From: Martelella mediterranea
GTDB taxonomy: Bacteria > Pseudomonadota > Alphaproteobacteria > Rhizobiales > Rhizobiaceae
Assembly (NCBI GenBank): GCA_003001975.1
Contig: PVUG01000008.1
Coordinates: forward strand, 124,001-188,000
Reading direction: 5' to 3'
Length of the DNA stretch: 64,000 nucleotides
Shown: positions 39,127-47,757 of the stretch, in pieces
How positions within the stretch are numbered: the first letter of the stretch is position 1
Layout: each line of letters starts with the position of its first letter
Program-made: the position numbers and the translations under genes
The notes under the pieces: generated by a model
Database searches by the model: none
Seen by the model: only the letters and a program-made list of their open reading frames with translations
What the model was told of the DNA's origin: nothing

Positions 39127-40274
39127 TCTGCGATGCTCCCGTCTTCATGCCGCCAGATTGGATTGCGCCAGCGGTGTCCTTCCTGCGAACGTTCGATAAT
39201 CTTCTCCTCGTCAATGCTGACGCCGAGGCCGGGCTGGTCGAGAACGGGCAGATAACCGTTCTCGATCTTCAGCGGCGTCGCGTCTGTCACATAATCGAGG
39301 ACGTCATTGCCCTTGTTGTAATGAATGCCCATCGACTGTTCCTGGATGAAGGCATTGTGGGAAATGAAGTCGAGCTGCAGCGAGGCGGCAAGCGCGATCG
39401 GGCCGAGCGGGCAATGCGGCGCAAGCGCGACATCATAGGTTTCCGCCAGCGTCGCGATCTTCATACCCTCGGTGATGCCGCCGCAATGGCAGAGGTCGGG
39501 CTGGACGATATCGACCATGCGAGCTTCCATGACGGCGCGAAAATCATAGCGGGTGAACATGCGTTCGCCGGTGGCGATCGGATAGGAAAGTCCGGAGGCG
39601 ATCTGCGGCAGGCAATGGAGCTGCTCGGTAAGCACCGGCTCTTCGACAAACAGCGGCTGGATCGGCTCCAGTTCGCGCAGCAGCGTCTTAGCCATCGGGC
39701 GATGGACGCGACCGTGGAAATCAATCGCGATGCCGACATCGGGACCGACGGCTTCGCGCGCCTCGGCGGCACGAGCGACCGCCTCGTCCACCTTGCGGTG
39801 GCTGTCAACGATCTGCATTTCCGGGGTGCCGTTCATCTTGAAGGCAGTGAACCCCTTGGCGACGACGTCCTTCGCCTGACGACCGATATCGCCGGGACGA
39901 TCACCGCCGATCCAGCAATACATGCGCATCTTGTCACGCACCGCGCCGCCGAGCAGCTGGTGCACCGGCACGCCAAGCGCCTTGCCCTTGATGTCCCAGA
40001 GCGCCTGATCGATACCGGCAATCGCGCTCATCAGGATCGGGCCGCCGCGGTAGAAACCACCGCGGTAAAGCATCTGCCAGATATCCTGAATATTGCGCGG
40101 GTCCTTGCCGATCACATAATCGGCGAGCTCCTCTACGGCGGCCTCCACGGTGGCGGCGCGGCCTTCGATGACAGGCTCGCCCCAGCCGGCTATGCCTTCG
40201 TCCGTCTCGATCTTGAGAAACATCCAGCGCGGGGGCACCTGCCAGGTTTTGAGTGCGGTGATCTTCATGTCCAC
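39120..40274 (-). CDS. dgoD: D-galactonate dehydratase
   Basis: This 384-residue enolase-superfamily protein resembles E. coli DgoD over its whole length: [63 protein letters not shown] with the catalytic Asp/His, [19 protein letters not shown] and the final [11 protein letters not shown]. It dehydrates D-galactonate to 2-keto-3-deoxygalactonate. It is the first gene of the dgoD-dgoA-dehydrogenase unit, preceded by a strong operator-promoter element. Confidence 0.95.
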   Translation of the reverse strand: MDMKITALKTWQVPPRWMFLKIETDEGIAGWGEPVIEGRAATVEAAVEELADYVIGKDPRNIQDIWQMLYRGGFYRGGPILMSAIAGIDQALWDIKGKALGVPVHQLLGGAVRDKMRMYCWIGGDRPGDIGRQAKDVVAKGFTAFKMNGTPEMQIVDSHRKVDEAVARAAEAREAVGPDVGIAIDFHGRVHRPMAKTLLRELEPIQPLFVEEPVLTEQLHCLPQIASGLSYPIATGERMFTRYDFRAVMEARMVDIVQPDLCHCGGITEGMKIATLAETYDVALAPHCPLGPIALAASLQLDFISHNAFIQEQSMGIHYNKGNDVLDYVTDATPLKIENGYLPVLDQPGLGVSIDEEKIIERSQEGHRWRNPIWRHEDGSIAEW

Positions 40275-40366
40275 GTCCTTTTATTCGCACGATGCCGGCC
40301 TGACCGGCGTGCAGGATGCCAAGGACATATGTCTTTGCATCCGCGAACCATCAGGTCGCAGGTGGT

Positions 40367-40424
40367 GTTTTAGGCGCAGACAGAAATTATGTCAAATAAT
40401 GATTTTATATCTCATATAATGAGA
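40367..40424 (-). promoter_or_regulatory. Promoter and palindromic operator upstream of dgoD
   Basis: On the minus strand TTGACA (40390-40395) and TAAAAC (40367-40372) are 17 bases apart. A perfect palindrome TCTCAT-TAT-ATGAGA (40410-40424; it extends one or two bases further each way) lies 14 nt upstream of the -35 box. It agrees at 12 of 15 positions with the site before iclR, at the same spacing. Confidence 0.7.
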
Positions 40425-40510
40425 TATTCGTCAATAGATTGCAGATGAATTTTGTGTCAGGGCCAATCGCCTGCACAAGATTGACGGTATCGTGTCCCCG
40501 GAATTCAGGG

Positions 40511-41314
40511 TCAGCATGCGGCAAGGCTCGTTGCGAAATCCGCGCGCATGGCGGCCAGAGATCCGCGATCTGTCGTCGTGGGTCTGAACTCGAAACCGAT
40601 GCGTCCTGCATAATGATTGTCGCGCAGCCAGCGGAGCCGCCGGACCAGGTCGACCGAGCCGCTGCCCGGTTCATGCCTTCCGGGATGGTCTGCAACATGG
40701 ACGTGGACAATCTTGTCGACATGGCCCGCAAGCGTTTCCTCGAATGGCTAATCCATGACGGCGGCGTGATAGAGATCATAGACGATGCCGACCTCTGCCC
40801 GCCCGACCCTTTCAATGACCTCAAACGCCTCGGACGTCGAATCGAGGAAATAGCCCGGGTGATCAACACGGGTATTGAGCGGCTCAAGACCAAGGCGCAC
40901 GCCGGTCTCGGCGAGAATGTCGGCGGCCTGCCGCAGCGCACGGACAAGCGCCTCTGCTTGCGACCGCCGGTCGGTTCCCGGCATAACATCACCGGCCTGG
41001 GCAATGAGGACCGGCGCTCCCAGCCGTTCGGCAACCGCCATGGATTGCTCAAGACCCGCCAGCCATTTCGCGTGGTTTGCCGGATCCGTCAGCGCGATCA
41101 GCGGTTCGACCACGCAACCGGCCACCGCAATGCCGTGTTCCTCCGCCACACGAAAGATGGCGTCGATATCCTTGTTCGACCACAGCCAGAACTCGAAAGC
41201 ATCGAAGCCCGCTTTTGCCGCGTGGGTGATACGGTCGACAAACACATCGGAGGGCTCGGCAAAAAGCCATTCAAGACAGGCGGAAAATTCAGGTTTCGAC
41301 ATGACGGTCCTCAT
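40511..41314 (-). pseudogene. Sugar phosphate isomerase/epimerase (TIM barrel) interrupted by an in-frame amber codon
   Basis: The frame encodes a 267-residue xylose-isomerase-like TIM barrel protein (LEPLNTRVDHPGYFLDS, VGIVYDLYHAAVMD, VHVADHPGRHEPGSGSVDL, RIGFEFRP). A single TAG at 40748-40750, after residue 188, splits it, yet the reading frame after the stop is fully open and family-like to TGA at 40511. Family metal ligands fall on both sides of the TAG, so the truncated product should be inactive. It is a recent pseudogene, a sequencing error, or a readthrough gene. It resembles hydroxypyruvate-isomerase-like proteins. Confidence 0.75.
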
Positions 41315-41347
41315 CTGGTGTGGCGCGGGCTGCTATCTGTATGGCAT

Positions 41348-42322
41348 TCAGCCGGATAGTGAAGCGGCTTTGAGAAGCCCTACCTTTCTGGCAACCAGAT
41401 AGAGCCCGGAGGGGGATGCGTCGTCGATATATTCGGCAGGCGGACCACCAAGAACCCGCAAGGCTTTCTGATAACGGTCGCAAAGAGCCTGCTCACCAAT
41501 CAATATCAACGGAGCGTCCGGATCTGTCCGCCGCCCCAGACCCGCCGCCATCTCGTTGCCGATCAGCAATCCGGAAAGGTATTCGCTGAGGACATTCCCG
41601 GCCAAATCGCCGGTCAGCCCGCGCGTTCGCACCCCGAACAGGAGATGCTGAAGACGATCCGGTTCTGCCGCCGAGGCCGCCACGCCCTCTACGAATGCCG
41701 CAGCCGTAGCGTTTCTTTCCGCAGGCGTTTCAGACATCAGACGCCCCAGTATCGAATGGCGCGCAAGCACCGAAAACAGCTCACCGGTCATATAGGTGGT
41801 GAAGTCGACGACCCTGCCCCGGGAGACGCGAACCCATTTTGAGTGTGTACCCGGCAGAAGAAACTCGGCGTTGACGCCAAGCCTGGGGTTTTGCGCAAGA
41901 GCGCCTGCAATCTGGATTTCCTCGCCCCGCATGACATCCGGCTGTCCGTGGTCGGGGCGGCAGATCATGCCGGGCGCGATCACGACATCCTCTCCGGCCC
42001 CGGTTGCGACGCGGACCGAAGCATCCGCCAGTTGGGTAAAATCGGCCGGGCAGAGAATATATGGCGCCTCCTTCCAGCCCTGGGCGCTGCCGACCATGCC
42101 GCCGGCGATCACCGGCAGTCCATCCGGCCAGCATGCGCGGATATCGGAAAAGGCTTTCTCGAACCCGGCCTCGCCCGGCTGCGGCAGGTTCTGAATGCCG
42201 CAATTGCTTGACCGCGCATCCAGAACAACGCCGTCACAATCCATGAGATAGGCACGAAGGGCCGATGTGCCCCAGTCGAGCGCGATCAGCGACGCCTGCC
42301 CCCCTTTCGCATCGCCGGTCAT
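41348..42322 (-). CDS. dgoK: 2-dehydro-3-deoxygalactonokinase (second copy)
   Basis: This 324-residue kinase has the same marks as the copy at 35413-36396: ALDWGTSALRAYLMDCDG, GGMVGSAQGWKEAPYILCPADF, VMRGEEIQIAGAL and LLPGTHSKWVRV. The two differ throughout, so they are old paralogs or separately acquired. It overlaps the ABC ATPase gene by 4 nt, so it works with the ABC transporter, the enolase-superfamily dehydratase and the DHDPS-family aldolase. The substrate may be a related 2-keto-3-deoxy acid. Confidence 0.9.
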   Translation of the reverse strand: MTGDAKGGQASLIALDWGTSALRAYLMDCDGVVLDARSSNCGIQNLPQPGEAGFEKAFSDIRACWPDGLPVIAGGMVGSAQGWKEAPYILCPADFTQLADASVRVATGAGEDVVIAPGMICRPDHGQPDVMRGEEIQIAGALAQNPRLGVNAEFLLPGTHSKWVRVSRGRVVDFTTYMTGELFSVLARHSILGRLMSETPAERNATAAAFVEGVAASAAEPDRLQHLLFGVRTRGLTGDLAGNVLSEYLSGLLIGNEMAAGLGRRTDPDAPLILIGEQALCDRYQKALRVLGGPPAEYIDDASPSGLYLVARKVGLLKAASLSG

Positions 42323-43380
42323 GATCGAATACGCTCCCCGTTCGCCGGTTCGAAAAAGTAAAGCCGATCCTCAGGCAAACGGATCCGGATTTCCTCGCCG
42401 ATCGCGGCCTTGATGCGCTCGTGAAGCACGATCGCCAGGCTCTGCCCCGCGACCGAAACGACCAGGTGGGTATCTGCCCCCATAGGCTCCAGGGCTTCGA
42501 CCTTCGCCGGCAAGCCGTCTGCTTCGATACGCACCTGCTCCGGCCTGATGCCAACCGTCACCGGTCCGGCATATGTTCCCGGCATGCCTGCCGGAAAGCT
42601 CAGCTCATCATTTATTGTAATCCGGCCCGTCGCTGGATCGACCGATCGCGCTTCTAGAAAATTCATCGATGGCGATCCAAGGAAGCCGGCGACGAAACGA
42701 TTATCGGGATCGTCATAAAGATCGAGCGGCGAACCCATCTGTTCGATCACGCCGTCACGCATGACGACGATCTTGTCAGCCATGGTCATCGCTTCTACCT
42801 GATCGTGGGTGACGTAGATCGTTGTGGTCTTCAGCCGCTCATGCAGCGCCTTGATCTCGATGCGCATCTGCACGCGGAGTTTCGCATCAAGGTTCGACAG
42901 CGGTTCGTCGAACAGGAAGACTGAAGGGTCGCGGACGATCGCACGCCCCATGGCAACCCGCTGACGCTGGCCGCCCGATAGCTGTCCGGGATAACGTTCC
43001 AGAAGATCGTTCAGCCCCAGAATGTCGGCGGCGCGGTTGACCTTCTCGTCGAACTCGGCTTTCCCGGCTTTGCGCAGGCGCAGCGAGAACCCCATGTTCT
43101 GGGCCACCGTCATGTGGGGATAAAGCGCGTAATTCTGGAACACCATCGCGATGTCGCGTTCCTTGGGCGCTAGGTCGTTCAAGACCCTGCCGTCGGATGA
43201 GAGCTTGCCGCCGGTAATCGGTTCGAGCCCTGCGATCATGCGCAAAAGCGTCGATTTCCCGCAACCGGACGGGCCGACCAGCGTGACGAACTCGCCATCC
43301 CTTATATCAATGGACACGCCATGCAGAACCTCATGGGCACCGTATGACTTGCGAACCTTGTCGATCGTGATTGAAGCCAT
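42319..43380 (-). CDS. Sugar ABC transporter ATP-binding protein (UgpC/MalK family)
   Basis: This 353-residue ATPase has Walker A GPSGCGKST, signature LSGGQRQRVAMGRAI, Walker B VFLFDEPLSNLD and the H-loop THDQVEAM. The C-terminal OB-type TOBE region is typical of carbohydrate-uptake transporter 1 (CUT1) ATPases. It energises the two permeases encoded upstream. It is split from them by the aldolase and enolase genes, which is unusual but common in rhizobial catabolic operons. Confidence 0.94.
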   Translation of the reverse strand: MASITIDKVRKSYGAHEVLHGVSIDIRDGEFVTLVGPSGCGKSTLLRMIAGLEPITGGKLSSDGRVLNDLAPKERDIAMVFQNYALYPHMTVAQNMGFSLRLRKAGKAEFDEKVNRAADILGLNDLLERYPGQLSGGQRQRVAMGRAIVRDPSVFLFDEPLSNLDAKLRVQMRIEIKALHERLKTTTIYVTHDQVEAMTMADKIVVMRDGVIEQMGSPLDLYDDPDNRFVAGFLGSPSMNFLEARSVDPATGRITINDELSFPAGMPGTYAGPVTVGIRPEQVRIEADGLPAKVEALEPMGADTHLVVSVAGQSLAIVLHERIKAAIGEEIRIRLPEDRLYFFEPANGERIRS

Positions 43381-43493
43381 GATTTTTGACCTCCCGTAAG
43401 CGGAGCGGCGTCAAAACCGCCAGGCGCTCATTGTCCTTCAACGCACCGGTAAAATCGGTTCTACCGGAACTGCTCCTGAATTAATCTTCCGAC

Positions 43494-43529
43494 GGGCAGC
43501 GGAGAGACGCTCCTCACGCTCCGCTGCCC
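43494..43529 (-). promoter_or_regulatory. Intercistronic hairpin between the enolase-family gene and ABC ATPase gene
   Basis: A perfect 11-bp stem (GGGCAGCGGAG with CTCCGCTGCCC) closes a 14-nt loop just 12 nt after the dehydratase stop. TTTT follows on the plus strand only, so on the transcribed minus strand it looks like a processing or partial-termination hairpin. Confidence 0.6.
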
Positions 43530-43541
43530 CTTTTCCCGGAC

Positions 43542-44876
43542 CTATTCCGGCCAGCGATCATCCGGCCGCCAGAAGGCGAGCTTCGGCGTGTTCCACTGAT
43601 CTGTCGGCAAAAACGCGGTACCGGGCGTCCTGAGATTTTCCTCGATCGCCTCGTAGTTCAGGTCGACACCGAGGCCCGGCTTTTCAGGAACCTTCACGTA
43701 ACCGCCATCCATGTAGTTGTCGTCGAGACCGGTCACGAGTGATTTCCAGAACGGCAGGTCCAGCCCGTGATGCTCGAGCGCGAGGAAACTTGAGATCGCC
43801 GTCGCGCAATGAACGTTCGCCATGAAGGCGATTGGCGAGCCGGCGAAATGAAGCGCTGTCGGAATACCCGCTTCCTCGGCATCGTCGGCAATACGCTTGG
43901 TCTCCAGCATGCCACCGGAGGTGAGGAGGTCGGGATGAATGATGTCGAAGGCGCGCATTTCGATCGCTTCCTTGAAGCCAGCACGCAAAAACAGTTCCTC
44001 GCCGGCGGCAATCGGGGTCAAAAGCGCGTCCGCGACGCGCTTGTGGGCGGCCATATCGAAGAAGGGAACCGGATCCTCGATCCAGACGAGGTCATAGGGT
44101 TCAAGCGCCTTGCCGAAGCGGATCGCCTCATCGGTCATCATATAGCCCTGGCCGAAATGGTCGACACAGAGCTGGATGTCGGGCCCAACGGCCTTGCGAA
44201 CAGCAGCCACGACTTCGACGGCGTTCTGGATGCTCTTTTCCGTCAGTTTGACGCCACGGCCCGCGCCCGGCGCCTTGAAGATGCTGGCTGGCCAGAAGTC
44301 GTAGTCATAGGGCGCATCATGGCCGATGAGTATCTTCTCATCGCGTTCGAACAGGCTCGGACGCAGGTCGAACTTGATGAAGGTGAGGCCCATGTCGCGG
44401 CGGCCTTCGACGGCCTTGACGAAGTCCTCGACGCTCGGATTGTCCGGCGTCGGCGTGTCGCCGTAAAGGCGCACGCGATCCCGGTACTTGCCGCCGAGGA
44501 ACTGATAGCACGGCACGCCATAGATCTTGCCGATCAGATCCCAGAGCGCAATCTCGATGCCGGAGACCCCACCGCCCTCACGGCCCCAGCTGCCAAACTT
44601 TTTCATCACGTTGAATAGCATGTCGACATTGCAGGGGTTCTGTCCGATCAGCATGCTCTTGAACTGCAACGCATTCTCGACATGGCCGGCATCGCGAACC
44701 TCGCCAATGCCATAAACGCCCTGATTGGTGTCGATGCGCAGGATCGGGTAATCGTAGTTCGATGCAACCACCGCCAGCCGCATGTCGGTGATCCTGATGT
44801 CGGTGGGCCGTGAATGGATGTTCACGGCGTCCTCGACGCGACCGATTTCTTCGTTTTCCCTCGTGTTTGCAGACAT
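43542..44876 (-). CDS. Enolase-superfamily sugar-acid dehydratase (mandelate racemase/muconate lactonizing group)
   Basis: This 444-residue protein has the capping domain (IRITDMRLAVVASNYDYPILRIDTNQG), GGGVSGIEIALWDLIGKIYGVP, the Lys-region FIKFDLR, metal ligands in CVDHFGQGYM, WIEDPVPF and GEELFLR, and a terminal catalytic His in ALHFAGSPIAF. The family dehydrates aldonic or uronic acids. Its length and the HFAGSP motif differ from DgoD, so the substrate differs. It lies in the ABC-transporter operon before the DHDPS-family aldolase would act, so a dehydratase-aldolase route is likely. Confidence 0.85.
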   Translation of the reverse strand: MSANTRENEEIGRVEDAVNIHSRPTDIRITDMRLAVVASNYDYPILRIDTNQGVYGIGEVRDAGHVENALQFKSMLIGQNPCNVDMLFNVMKKFGSWGREGGGVSGIEIALWDLIGKIYGVPCYQFLGGKYRDRVRLYGDTPTPDNPSVEDFVKAVEGRRDMGLTFIKFDLRPSLFERDEKILIGHDAPYDYDFWPASIFKAPGAGRGVKLTEKSIQNAVEVVAAVRKAVGPDIQLCVDHFGQGYMMTDEAIRFGKALEPYDLVWIEDPVPFFDMAAHKRVADALLTPIAAGEELFLRAGFKEAIEMRAFDIIHPDLLTSGGMLETKRIADDAEEAGIPTALHFAGSPIAFMANVHCATAISSFLALEHHGLDLPFWKSLVTGLDDNYMDGGYVKVPEKPGLGVDLNYEAIEENLRTPGTAFLPTDQWNTPKLAFWRPDDRWPE

Positions 44877-44927
44877 GTCTGACCTCTTGAATGTTCGGGG
44901 ATTCGTATTGTCGTCGCTTCGCCGGGC

Positions 44928-45854
44928 TCAGGCCGGGCGATGCGGATATTTCGGATTCATGTATTCGGCGGCGCCGTCGAGCAGCGTCAGCATTTCGACG
45001 CGGGCATGATCATCGAGCGCCCGGTAGCCGGTCTGACGCCAGTGGGCGCCGGCAATAATGCCGCGCGCCTTCTCGACCTCCTTGCAGAGCGGAATACCGT
45101 AGGTCGCCTCGTAGTCGAGGAGTGGCAGCAAGCAGCGGAAGATCGTCCGGGCAAGCGCCATGTCACCGGCCTCGATCGCGGTCCACAGCGCCACATGCAC
45201 ATCGGCAAATTCGCAGGCCGGCATGGTGCCGCAGATGCCGTGCGGCAATTCCTCCATCAGCGTCTTGCCGGCACGTCCGCCCATGACGCCGATCAGCCGG
45301 TCGCCCGCGAGCGCCTTTACCTCGCCGGTCATTTGTGCCGGATAGGCCGTCTCCTCCTTGATGAAACGGGCGTTGGGCAGTTCATTGACGAGTTCGGCGA
45401 GAAGCTCGGCGCTCATCACCGTGGCGCCGAGGCCAATCGCATTCTGAAGTATCAAAGGAAGGTCACTCGCCGCGCTGATCGCCTGGTAGTGCGCCTTGAT
45501 CTCCGCCCGGTTTGCCGGGTGGAAGGTCGGCGGCATGGCCATGATCGCGTCGGCGCCGATCGCGCCGGCATGGTCTGCAAAACCGGCAGACATGCGCCAG
45601 TGATTGGCGGAAACGCCGACGACGGTCTGGGCCCGGCCTTTCGCCTCTTCGACGACGATTTCCGCAACACGGCGGCGCTCGGCGTCGGAAAGATAGCCGA
45701 CCTCGCTGGCATTGGCGGTGGACACAACGCCGTGGACGCCGCTGTCGAGGCAGAATCGGAGCGTACTGCGCAGGCCATCCTCGTCGATGGCGAGGTCTTC
45801 GGTAAAGGGCGTCGTGACAATGACGAAGATGCCCCGGAACGTATTGCGATCCAT
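44928..45854 (-). CDS. Dihydrodipicolinate synthase (DapA) family aldolase
   Basis: This 308-residue TIM barrel protein has the family motif GVHGVVSTANASEVGYLSDAER and the Schiff-base Lys in FIKEETAYPA. Family members include 2-keto-3-deoxy sugar-acid aldolases. The gene lies between the permease and enolase-family genes. I infer it cleaves the keto-deoxy acid made by the dehydratase, but a true lysine-pathway DapA is unlikely in this setting. Confidence 0.88.
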   Translation of the reverse strand: MDRNTFRGIFVIVTTPFTEDLAIDEDGLRSTLRFCLDSGVHGVVSTANASEVGYLSDAERRRVAEIVVEEAKGRAQTVVGVSANHWRMSAGFADHAGAIGADAIMAMPPTFHPANRAEIKAHYQAISAASDLPLILQNAIGLGATVMSAELLAELVNELPNARFIKEETAYPAQMTGEVKALAGDRLIGVMGGRAGKTLMEELPHGICGTMPACEFADVHVALWTAIEAGDMALARTIFRCLLPLLDYEATYGIPLCKEVEKARGIIAGAHWRQTGYRALDDHARVEMLTLLDGAAEYMNPKYPHRPA

Positions 45855-45894
45855 CTTGATGTCTCTTTGGTTTCGTTGTTTGCGGTCCGGCCCC

Positions 45895-46728
45895 TTACGA
45901 GGCCGACAGCGCCCCCTTGGTCATGCCGCTGACCAGGAAAGGCTCGAGCAGAATGAACAGAATGATCGCCGGCACGACGGAGAGCGTTCCCGCCGCCATC
46001 AGCAATTGCCAGTCCACCGACTGTTCGCCGACGAAGGATTGCATTCCGACGGTCAGCACCTGTTTTTCGGGCGAGGAGATCAGCGTGCGGGCGAAGATGA
46101 ATTCCGACCAGCTGGTGAGGATCAGATAGACGCCCGAAGCCGCGAGCCCCGGCTTGGTCAGCGGCAGGATGACAATCCTCAGCGCCTGCAGCTGGCTGGC
46201 GCCATCGATCATTGCAGCCTGTTCCAGCTCTCGGGGAATGCGGTCGAAAAAGCCCTTCATCAGCCAGGTGGCGAGCGGAATGCCCACCGTCATGTTGGCG
46301 AGGATCAGGCCGATATAGGTGTCGAACAGTCCGATATTGTTGTAGATGATGAACAGCGGAATGAGGATCAGCGTCGCCGGAATGAGCTTGCTGATCAGAA
46401 GGCTGGCGCCGAGCGCCTGCTGCGGACGGCTGGCAAAACGTGACAGCGAATAGCCGGCAAGCGTTGCAAGCACCAGGCTGATGGTCGAACTTCCGATCGA
46501 TATGATCAGGCTGTTGACCGTCCAGCTGAGAAACGGCCGGGCACGGAAGACTTCCGCGAAAGCGGAAAAACTGACCCGCGAGAAATCCGGCAACAGGGAC
46601 GGGTTGCGCGACAGGATGGCATCGGTCGGCATGATCGCCGTCATCACCATCCAGTAGAACGGAAACAGCGTCACGAGCGCGACGAGGACGAGAACCGCCC
46701 AGCTGATGAAACGTCTCAATGTCATCAC
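45895..46728 (-). CDS. Sugar ABC transporter permease (MalG-type)
   Basis: This 277-residue protein has six predicted membrane segments and the cytoplasmic EAA loop EQAAMIDGASQLQALRIVILPL. It is the second permease of a CUT1 carbohydrate importer. Its gene starts 8 nt after the upstream permease stop. Confidence 0.93.
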   Translation of the reverse strand: MMTLRRFISWAVLVLVALVTLFPFYWMVMTAIMPTDAILSRNPSLLPDFSRVSFSAFAEVFRARPFLSWTVNSLIISIGSSTISLVLATLAGYSLSRFASRPQQALGASLLISKLIPATLILIPLFIIYNNIGLFDTYIGLILANMTVGIPLATWLMKGFFDRIPRELEQAAMIDGASQLQALRIVILPLTKPGLAASGVYLILTSWSEFIFARTLISSPEKQVLTVGMQSFVGEQSVDWQLLMAAGTLSVVPAIILFILLEPFLVSGMTKGALSAS

Positions 46729-46736
46729 GGCATCTC

Positions 46737-47675
46737 CTATTTGAACTTCGAGCGCTGTGCGAAGATGGTGAAGATGGCGCCGATCATCAGCGCGACGATG
46801 ATCATCACCGTGCCGACTGCTGTGGCGGTGCCCATGCGGAAATAGTTGAAAGCCTCACGGTAGACGTAGAGCGACATGGTCTCCGTCGCATGCGCCGGTC
46901 CACCGCCGGTGGTGCCGAAGACGATATCGACATCGCGGAAGATGCCGAGCGCGCTGATCATCAGCACCAGCATCGACGGACCGCGAATCCCCGCCCACGT
47001 GATGAAGCGAAACTTCTGGATATGCGTGGCGCCATCGACATTCGCGGCCTCGTAGAGTTCGCGCGGGATTGACTGCAGCGCCGCAAGAACGGTGAGCGTG
47101 ATCATCGGATAGGATTTCCAGATGGTCGGCACCATCACCGATATCAGCGCGGTGCGCCTGTCGACGAACCACGGAAAATCGGCTGACAGAATGCCAAGGT
47201 CACGCAGCATGGCGTTGAAGACGCCGTAGGAGGAATCGAGAATCCAGAGGAACATGATGCCGAGCACGATACCGGGCACTGCCCAGGGGATGAGCACGAT
47301 GGTGCGCAGGATCCGGTTACCCGGCAGGCGCTCGTTCAGAAGAAGCGCGATCCCAAGCCCGATGGCATAGGCGATCGCGATGCTCCCGCCGACATAGACC
47401 ACAGACACGAAGACGCTGTTCCAGAACTGCGGATCGGTGAGCACCCTGACGTAATTTCCGAAACCCAGAGGCAGATCGTGAATGCGCGCGAAATTCATCA
47501 CGCGGCCCTCGCGCAGCGAGATGTCGACCACCTGATAAAGCGGATAGAGAATGAGCGTCAGCACGCCGAGTGCTGCTGGCAGGATAAGGGAATAGGATAG
47601 AATTTGCTGCCGGCGATAGAAGTTCAAGCGCGTTCCGACCTGGCTACCGTGCTCGGCATCCGAAGACATGGACAT
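46737..47675 (-). CDS. Sugar ABC transporter permease (MalF/UgpA-type)
   Basis: This 312-residue protein has six predicted membrane segments, an N-terminal cytoplasmic tail and the EAA loop YEAANVDGATHIQKFRFITWAG. It pairs with the MalG-type permease to form the channel. A strong hairpin separates it from the binding-protein gene. Confidence 0.93.
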   Translation of the reverse strand: MSMSSDAEHGSQVGTRLNFYRRQQILSYSLILPAALGVLTLILYPLYQVVDISLREGRVMNFARIHDLPLGFGNYVRVLTDPQFWNSVFVSVVYVGGSIAIAYAIGLGIALLLNERLPGNRILRTIVLIPWAVPGIVLGIMFLWILDSSYGVFNAMLRDLGILSADFPWFVDRRTALISVMVPTIWKSYPMITLTVLAALQSIPRELYEAANVDGATHIQKFRFITWAGIRGPSMLVLMISALGIFRDVDIVFGTTGGGPAHATETMSLYVYREAFNYFRMGTATAVGTVMIIVALMIGAIFTIFAQRSKFK

Positions 47676-47706
47676 GGGCTTTTCCCGAATTGAGGTTGGA
47701 TTTCAA

Positions 47707-47748
47707 CCCGCAGGCCACAGCGGGAGAGAGAGTGCGGCGGCCTGCGGG
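47707..47748 (-). promoter_or_regulatory. Intercistronic hairpin between the binding-protein and permease genes
   Basis: A perfect 10-bp stem (CCCGCAGGCC with GGCCTGCGGG) spans a 22-nt loop, 10 nt after the stop of the binding-protein gene. The position matches the known hairpins that lower expression of permeases relative to binding protein. Confidence 0.6.
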
Positions 47749-47757
47749 AGATCAGGT

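Noticed and set aside
40748..40750. Amber codon as a programmed special amino acid
   Set aside because: There is no pyrrolysine machinery or stem-loop evidence in the window; plain mutation or error is simpler.
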